Assembly (NCBI GenBank): GCA_032718475.1
Contig: JAUCBJ010003327.1
Coordinates: 1 to 36,358 of the forward strand
Length of the DNA stretch: 36,358 nt
Direction of reading: 5' to 3'
Source: Nemertoderma westbladi
Lineage: Eukaryota; Xenacoelomorpha; Nemertodermatida; Nemertodermatidae
Of this stretch, positions 30,571-36,358 are shown piece by piece (the first letter of the stretch is position 1; the number at the start of each line of letters is the position of its first letter). The translations under genes were made by a program, and so were the position numbers. Below the pieces are notes generated by a model. That model was not told the DNA's origin and made no database searches. It worked only from the letters and a program-made list of their open reading frames with translations.

Positions 30571-31403
30571 TTCTGTTACTGTTCTGTATGCATTTCTCCA
30601 ATCTGCCACACATTTCTTCACATATTCACTTACCATCTGAACATGCACTAGAAAGCTACAGTACTACTACTTTATAATTGTTAATAATATTTCCCTGCCA
30701 TTGATGCCAAAAATGAAGTTACATTTGGCCCCAGAATTTAAAATAAAACTTGGCAAACAAATGTTCAACTATAAGATATTTTCTAGTATCCGTGTTTACT
30801 GTTTATATAGATATTTGTTGAATTTTGATTAATATATTTTGTTATAACATGTAAAATTAAAACATTTATATTGAATTTGTGAAACATGTGATGGGTCTAC
30901 TGCTGTACTGACTACCCAAATTTAACAATGGCATCCATACACCCAGAATTCTTTAATTCAATCTCGTAATATTTGCGTGGTTAGTTAGAAAGATTTTTAA
31001 CTGCAAAGCATTAATTTTTGTATGTTAGTACTAGAACACCATCGAGATGGCTTTAAACGAACCTGTCTTAAACAGACTCCGGATTGGAAGAAGCAAACCA
31101 AGAATGAGTTGCATCAACCAAAAAACTGCATCCCATTTAATGTAATATAACATTCGCCTAGACAAACAAATCATAAACACAATTATATGAACAGTGTATT
31201 AAGTACTATTGTGCACTGTACTCTCATCTAATAATAATTGTTTTATTTAGAATAGATAACAGACACCCCTACCCTACAATTGCAAACACAGACACGTCAA
31301 ATCTTTTTAATTAAAAAGATGCTTTTTCCATGTTTTCTTTCTGACAAAAAATTTTTTTTGTAAAACTGTACTGCCAATCGGTTCCTTATCAAAAGTAACG
31401 CAA
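30571..31403. other. AT-rich stretch, no gene
   Basis: Nothing recognisable beyond short frames. Confidence 0.45.
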
Positions 31404-31568
31404 CAATCGAACACAGTCGAAAATTAAAAGAGCACAACAAAATAACACCGGGTACTAACTTTTAGATAAAATTAGCCACGCGTTGCTTTTCTATAAGAAA
31501 ATTCCCGAAAATATTTAATAAAATTGTCGCGAAATTAAATATTCATTTATTTTCACATCAGGCCTACC
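31404..31568. repeat. Left arm of a 160-bp inverted repeat
   Basis: It matches the reverse complement of 34386-34544 over nearly its whole length, including AACACCGGGTAC, AGCCACGCGTTGCTTTTCTA and AATTGTCGCGAAATTAAATA. The pair encloses the LINE B remnant. Confidence 0.9.
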
Positions 31569-31697
31569 CTAAGCCGACAACTAATAATTTAACATAGTAG
31601 TAGGCCGAAGTTACGTGTGGTTACCACCGGGACAGAGATCCCTACCGCGGTACCTGCCAGGGTAGGTACCTAACCGGGACCCAGCTCTTTATATTCC
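31569..31697. other. Spacer between inverted arm and LINE B
   Basis: Short unique sequence with palindromic GGTACC-containing words; no gene. Confidence 0.4.
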
Positions 31698-34290
31698 AGC
31701 AATGGTGGAATTGGTCTTTTGATGAATCCAACTGCACATGCAGCATTGGACAAAATAGACCAAATCTCTAACCGCATCATCCGTTGCCACTTCTCATGTT
31801 CTGGAAGACTGGCTAAGAAGTTTCCTAAGGTGGTTCTCATTGTTTGCTACTCTCCAACTAGTGTTGCCCTGTAGAGGAGGTGGAAAATTTCTTCCAGAAT
31901 CTACAAGCAGCTACTGATGGAGTGGATCAGCATGCATTCTTAACATTCCTGAGAGACTTTAATGCAAGTCTGCATCAATCACCTACATCACCCTGGGTCT
32001 ATAGCAATAGAGTTAACCGAAATTCCGTCTATCTTCTGGATTTTATCTCTGGAAATGGATTGTTTTCGGCTGGAACCCAGTTCAAGAAGCGAACTGGTAA
32101 GCTATGGACTCATAGTGGACCCAGTGGTCACAAGTCCCAGATAGACCATATCCTGTTTCGTAGGAAATACAGGAGCTCTATACAAGACTGTAATGCATTT
32201 ACACTACGACCCTTCTCCAGTGATCACCGCCTTATTGTGGCCAAGGTAAGACTTAGTCTGCGTGCTAGCAGAACAACGAAATCTGCCTTGCCGCGGCATG
32301 ACTAGTCCTCTCTGTTGCAACAGCCAAGTGTAAGATCCAGCTTCACACTACAGCTGAGCAACAGGTATGAGGCTCTTGCCTCTGAGGCGGCAGATCGCTG
32401 TGAGGGCTATACTGCCTTCACAGAGGCAGTTAAGTTAGCAGCTGCAGAAACAGTTCCTGTATATCCTCCAAACAGGAAACGGACCCCCTGGACTGACAAC
32501 AAAATTCAGAAGTGCCGAAATGACCTCTACAAGGCGCAGAAAGAGTCCCGACTCAAACAGACTACAGCGGCCAAGAATGCAGTTAAGGCTGCATCTAGGT
32601 CCCTGAACAGGCCTTTACTCTGTTAATTTACAGGAGCTAATAAACCAACAGGTTGATGCCATCAATGATGCTGACGACAGCAGGCAACCATCCCAGGCAT
32701 GGAGATCGATCAACTTGCTTGCTGGTCGAAAAAGCCAACTGTCATAAATTATACTTAGGCCATAGCTAATATCCAATATAAGATACAAGTATATTAGCTT
32801 GCCAATATTGTAAACTGTTGAAAGAAGTTGAAACATATGTTATTCTTGGAGGTTTGCCGGCAGTATTGTAAAGTAAATATATATAGGTTATTCAATTTAG
32901 ATAAAAATAATTATTAAAGTTTATTAGAAGTTTGTAGCTATCATTTTCCTTTCAATTTATCCACAATTCACTATACCAACCAACCACCAAGGTTCAGGCT
33001 GAATCACCAGCCGATCGCCTCAATGGTTGGAAGGCCCACTTTGAAAAGCTCCTCAATAATGACAGGGTATTGCCTGATAACCTTATAGAAGTAGAAGTGT
33101 CTGAGTCTGTACTCCAAGATATTCCCATTGGTGATATCTCCTTCGCAGAAGTGAAGGCTGCTGCAAAGAGCATTAAGACCAATCGTGTCAGTGGAGTAGA
33201 TGGTGTTCCCCCTGAGGTCTTTAAAATACCTGAGTGTTCAAAGCTCATCTATCCCATCATAGTAGATATGTACCGTACAACAAGAGTCCCACAAGAAATG
33301 AAAACAATTATAGTTGGTGCCAGTTCCCAAGAAGGGCAACCTAACACTCTATGGTTCTTTTCGGGGAATCTCATTGATCTCGATTGCTGCAAAGCTATAC
33401 AATAGAATTCTATTAAATCGCATCAGGGATCCCATTGAGAAACTGCTCCGTGGATATCAGAATGGGTTCCGTAAAGGTCGTGGGACCATGGAGCCCATTT
33501 TGGCACAGGATAATTGAAGAGTTATCAAAAAAGAAAGACAGGCATCTGGCTGTTATCTTTGTTGACTTCTTCAAGGCCTTTGATTCAGTCTCTCGCTCAC
33601 GTATGTTCAGCATACTTTCATTATATGGGATTCCTGATGAAATTATTGCAGCAATCAGATCAGTATACGATGGTTCGACAAAATTTGTGTCTACTGTTGA
33701 CGGTGAAACAGCACCATTTGATGTGTTATGGGGCGTCCTCCAGGGAGACACACTTGCACCATTCTTGTTCATAATTGTTGTTGACTATGTTCTACGCATG
33801 TCCTTAGATCATCATAATGATGATGGGGTGATGATAGCTCCACCTACCTGGCTCCAGAAGTCGAGGAAATCCTGCCAAGTACTAACTGATCTAGACTTTG
33901 CTGATGACTTAGGAGTACTCTTAGAATCACTAGAGGGAGCCCAACGGCTCCTCAGCTCATTAGAACATGCTGCTTCTAGTGTTGGTCTTTTTATTAACTC
34001 CAGAAAGACCATAATTTTTACAGCTAACTTTGAAAGTCCTCAGCAAGTCTCTGATCGGATGAGCATAAGCTCAAAAGATGGTATGCTTGAGCATGTGGAT
34101 GACTTCTGTTACCTTGGATCATGGATCCGGAAGTCAGGTGAGGAGCTTCGAATACGTAAGGGAAAGACATGGGGAGCCTTGAATAGGCTTTCCAGGATTT
34201 GGAAGTCACCGAGAATTAATCGGAAACTTAAGGTCCGGTTATTTAGAGCAGCAGTAGTTCCAGTACTCCTCTATGGGAGTCCATGCTGTC
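31698..34290 (+). mobile_element. LINE family B remnant (endonuclease plus reverse transcriptase), both ends missing
   Basis: An APE-type non-LTR retrotransposon. It begins inside the endonuclease (NGGIGLLMNPTAH), then VVLIVCYSPTS, a frameshift, FLRDFNASL (usually GDFNA; Gly to Arg), SQIDHIL and SSDHRLIVAKVRLSLRAS. An unrelated insert of about 250 bp (about 32738-32990) splits the linker. RT follows: SGVDGVPPEVF; after a frameshift VPVPKKGNLTLYGSFRGISL; QNGFRKGRGTMEPIL; motif A AVIFVDFFKAFDSVSRS; GVLQGDTLAPFLF; LTDLDFADDLGVLL, the active site reading FADD where YADD is more usual; then FCYLGSW and KLKVRLFRAAVVPVLLYG. It stops at 34288, just before the C-terminal region. The 304-codon frame 33435-34349 is open across most of the RT, so decay is recent or moderate, but several frameshifts make it non-functional. 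Confidence 0.92.
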
Positions 34291-34385
34291 CCACTTTCCT
34301 ACTATTACTATATGTGCCAGTACGGTACCCGGTAGGCTCCCCTACATAGTTTGTTATACAGTACAGCAGTACACAACAAATGATA

Positions 34386-34544
34386 GGCCTACCTGATAAG
34401 AAATGAATATTTAATTTCGCGACAATTTTATTCAATAATTTCGGGTATTTTCTTATAGAAAAGCAACGCGTGGCTAATGTTATCTAAAAGTTTGTACCCG
34501 GTGTTATTTTTTTGTGCTCTTTCTATTTTCGACTGTGTTCGAAT
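34386..34544. repeat. Right arm of the 160-bp inverted repeat
   Basis: Inverted partner of 31404-31568. Just outside it, at 34545-34590, GTGTTCG words repeat several times, which the left arm lacks. Confidence 0.9.
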
Positions 34545-34607
34545 GTGTTCGGCAGTTTTTGGAGCGTGTTCGGGTGTGTTCGCTTGTGTTCTGTAAAAAG
34601 AAAAAAA

Positions 34608-34627
34608 GGGGGGGGGGGGGGGGGGGG
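34608..34627. repeat. Run of about 20 G
   Basis: Homopolymer directly after an A-rich stretch. It creates proline- or glycine-rich spurious frames on both strands. Confidence 0.95.
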
Positions 34628-35226
34628 TTTTCGTTCCGCCATAACTCCGGAACGCTTTGTCCAAATTCGATGAGGTTTTTATTTTTCAACTTAATTCGAT
34701 GTCCTCTTTCAGCCTATCCATCTTTCGAAACCCCAAACAGCGCCGTTCAAAAATTAATTTTTTCTAGTTCTAGAATTTTACAAATTTCAAAAAAGTTGCA
34801 GTATTTTATTAACGCCTTTACGGAATTCGATAGCGTTTTCGATTTTTATATTAAACGCAATATCCTGAATCTCACTAGCCTAGTTTTGCGTCACCAATGC
34901 CAAGATTTCATACTTTTTGAGTAAATCTTTTTAGAATAATTTGTATTTAATTACATTCATAAGGATTTCTTATTACTAATTATTACTATTATTAATTAAT
35001 GGAGTTTTCAATTTATTAACTAAACTCGTTATCGCGCATCGGACCAGCATGATTTCGAAATTACAAAACGAGGTCTTCACTTTTGCAGGTTGATTTTGTT
35101 CTAGAATTTAGCAACTAATAATAGATCGAATAATAATTATTGTATGAAATATGATTGTATTTTTACATAATTAGTTCTATACATCGAAGCATAAAATATA
35201 AAACTGTAAAATTAATGTTTAATACG
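34628..35226. other. AT-rich upstream region of the Ig-domain gene
   Basis: No gene recognised. The 136-codon frame 34514-34924 runs through the G homopolymer and is not credible. Confidence 0.4.
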
Positions 35227-35340
35227 CCAATTCGTAACCAGGCATTCTGATTTGTAACCGCGTACATCAATTTGTTAAAACTATCAGATTTGCAACTATA
35301 AACTTTGATTTGTTACCAGGAACTCAATTTCGTAACCGCT
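35227..35340. repeat. Degenerate short repeats RATTYGTAACC
   Basis: About six copies of words like AATTCGTAACC, GATTTGTAACC, AATTTGTTAAA, GATTTGCAACT, GATTTGTTACC and AATTTCGTAACC recur every 20-25 bp, ending about 15 bp before the ATG of the next gene. Confidence 0.6.
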
Positions 35341-35349
35341 ACCACTTAT

Positions 35350-36264
35350 ATGTTTCTACAAGTAATGAAATTATTTATATTAATAATTTTAATTGATACT
35401 ATTCTGGGGTTTACATTTAATGGATATAAACTAGTGGAACCAGATGGATCTAAATTTACTAGAGAATGTTTATGGAAAGAAGAAAGAAGTAGTATTAGAG
35501 TACAAGTTGATTTTATTATTAATGAACAAAGTGAATTAACTATTACCGATGTATTGGGATCAAAAGTTAAAACAAAGGATGGTAAAGGTAACGACATAGA
35601 AGTGCGGAATGAAGTCAACGCCGATAGAGATGATTGCTACAATAATAATAAAAAAATCAATAATTGTGATGGATGGAATACAACAGAGTATATAAGTAGC
35701 AACACAGCCGGATCTACAGGAAATATAACTGTTGGGTTGAATCCTCCTGTTATTGAATCTATACCGGAGGTATTTGAGATAAGAATACGATATTTTGTTA
35801 CTTCATATTTTGATGAGGCGGTAAATCTCCAAAACAACTCAGCCTTCTCCAATCAGACCGCTTACCCACTTATAATAACTCTTCCACCACAATGTAAAGC
35901 TGATAGTGATCCAGAGTGTAGCTGCGATGTACCGAGTTGTACTTATATAGAAGACAGTTCAGCTATATTAAACTGTAAGTTATCGGATTGGGTACCGGTA
36001 CCGGTAGCTGGAAGTACATCAGGAGATTCTAGATGGAGTTGGTATAGTAACGGAGCTGCTATTGGTAGATTCGTAACTGAACCAGGAGATACACTGAGTA
36101 TAAATAGATATCTAAGTCGTGGAGATAATGGGGAAGTGTTTATATGTAAGGCGAGGAATAGAGCTATAGAAGAGGATAAATCCTGTACCACTACGATCGT
36201 AGTTCAATGTAAGTTTGAGATATCAATCCTACACCTTAAATACGTAACGGCCCATTCCAGGTAG
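35350..36264 (+). CDS. Secreted or membrane Ig-domain protein, 5' part
   Basis: The first ATG is at 35350 and a better-placed one at 35365 begins a signal peptide (MKLFILIILIDTILG). After it comes an extracellular region of about 180 residues with N-glycosylation sites (NTTE, NITV, NNSA, NQTA) and no domain I recognise, then a Cys-rich hinge (PPQCKADSDPECSCDVPSC). Last is a typical Ig fold: LNCKL (first Cys), WSWYSNG (core Trp), RGDNGEVFICKA (D-x-G-x-F-x-C second Cys). A strong donor CAAT|GTAAGT lies at 36208/36209, so the coding exon most likely ends at 36208 and continues beyond the window. If that intron is not used, translation stops at 36262-36264 and an AATAAA lies at 36321-36326. Likely a cell-surface or secreted recognition or adhesion protein. 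Codon use is AT-rich, unlike eIF4A-III. Confidence 0.75.
   Translation: MFLQVMKLFILIILIDTILGFTFNGYKLVEPDGSKFTRECLWKEERSSIRVQVDFIINEQSELTITDVLGSKVKTKDGKGNDIEVRNEVNADRDDCYNNNKKINNCDGWNTTEYISSNTAGSTGNITVGLNPPVIESIPEVFEIRIRYFVTSYFDEAVNLQNNSAFSNQTAYPLIITLPPQCKADSDPECSCDVPSCTYIEDSSAILNCKLSDWVPVPVAGSTSGDSRWSWYSNGAAIGRFVTEPGDTLSINRYLSRGDNGEVFICKARNRAIEEDKSCTTTIVVQCKFEISILHLKYVTAHSR
36209..36214 (+). promoter_or_regulatory. Candidate 5' splice site of the Ig-domain gene
   Basis: GTAAGT directly after the last conserved Ig residues (TTIVVQ). The following 18 codons look like intron translation. Confidence 0.6.
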
Positions 36265-36320
36265 AAAGAACATCGTAAGTTGATTATTACGGTTTCGATA
36301 ATTGATTAAAACAAATGAAA

Positions 36321-36326
36321 AATAAA
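36321..36326 (+). terminator. Candidate poly(A) signal
   Basis: AATAAA 57 bp past the read-through stop at 36264. It would serve a short secreted form if the donor at 36209 is skipped. A reverse-strand AATAAA lies close by (about 36341). Confidence 0.35.
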
Positions 36327-36358
36327 GTCTCGGTGTTTTGCCTTTATTTTCGAAGCGT

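Noticed and set aside
33435-34349. 304-codon RT ORF as an active gene
   Set aside because: It is one frame of a LINE with frameshifts before it, an insertion at 32738-32990 and a missing 3' end.
34428-34924. ORFs through the 20-G run
   Set aside because: They depend on a homopolymer with proline or glycine runs; no domain.

Overview
This looks like a repeat-dense window from an AT-rich animal genome, probably a marine invertebrate. The evidence is GT-AG introns, a DEAD-box gene of the animal/eukaryotic eIF4A-III type, APE-type LINE retrotransposons, tRNA-derived SINE-like repeats, MITEs and a secreted immunoglobulin-domain gene. I cannot name the species. There is no bacterial operon, CRISPR array or rRNA gene.

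Layout: (1) 763-2440 may be an element with inverted ends carrying the palindrome AAAACTCATATATGAGTTTT, a 99-codon ORF with an AT-hook-like motif and a 68-bp tandem array. (2) 3202-4170 is a 12-bp minisatellite of about 80 units; four inverted units lie at 4701-4749. (3) 4750-11293 is a nest of three copies of a DNA-element family with CACTGAAAAAAC ends. One copy is complete (10272-11291, TA flanks). One carries about 30 units of a 64-bp repeat with a 258-bp higher-order period. Inside the nest are a long foldback hairpin (8419-8957) and a decayed IS1595/Merlin-type DDE transposase (minus strand). (4) 12121-12337 is a clean MULE-like MITE with a 9-bp target duplication. (5) 14396-18547 is a giant foldback structure: two inverted arrays of a 53-bp unit (about 42 and 17 copies) around a 0.75-kb core with a promoter-like region and a 60-codon ORF. 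(6) 19.6-23.6 kb and 31.7-34.3 kb hold decayed LINE copies of two families. (7) 25260-28668, minus strand, is an apparently intact three-exon eIF4A-III gene (404 aa). (8) 35350-36208 or beyond is the start of a secreted Ig-domain protein gene.

Best leads: the intron-1 minisatellite of eIF4A-III repeats the gene's own 3' splice site about 14 times, and use of any upstream copy would bring in an early stop; this gene encodes a core exon-junction-complex protein. Its motif II reads DESD rather than DEAD. The foldback element with its small gene is not a family I recognise. Two pieces of one LINE family stop at nearly the same base on opposite strands 10.7 kb apart, as an inversion would leave them.
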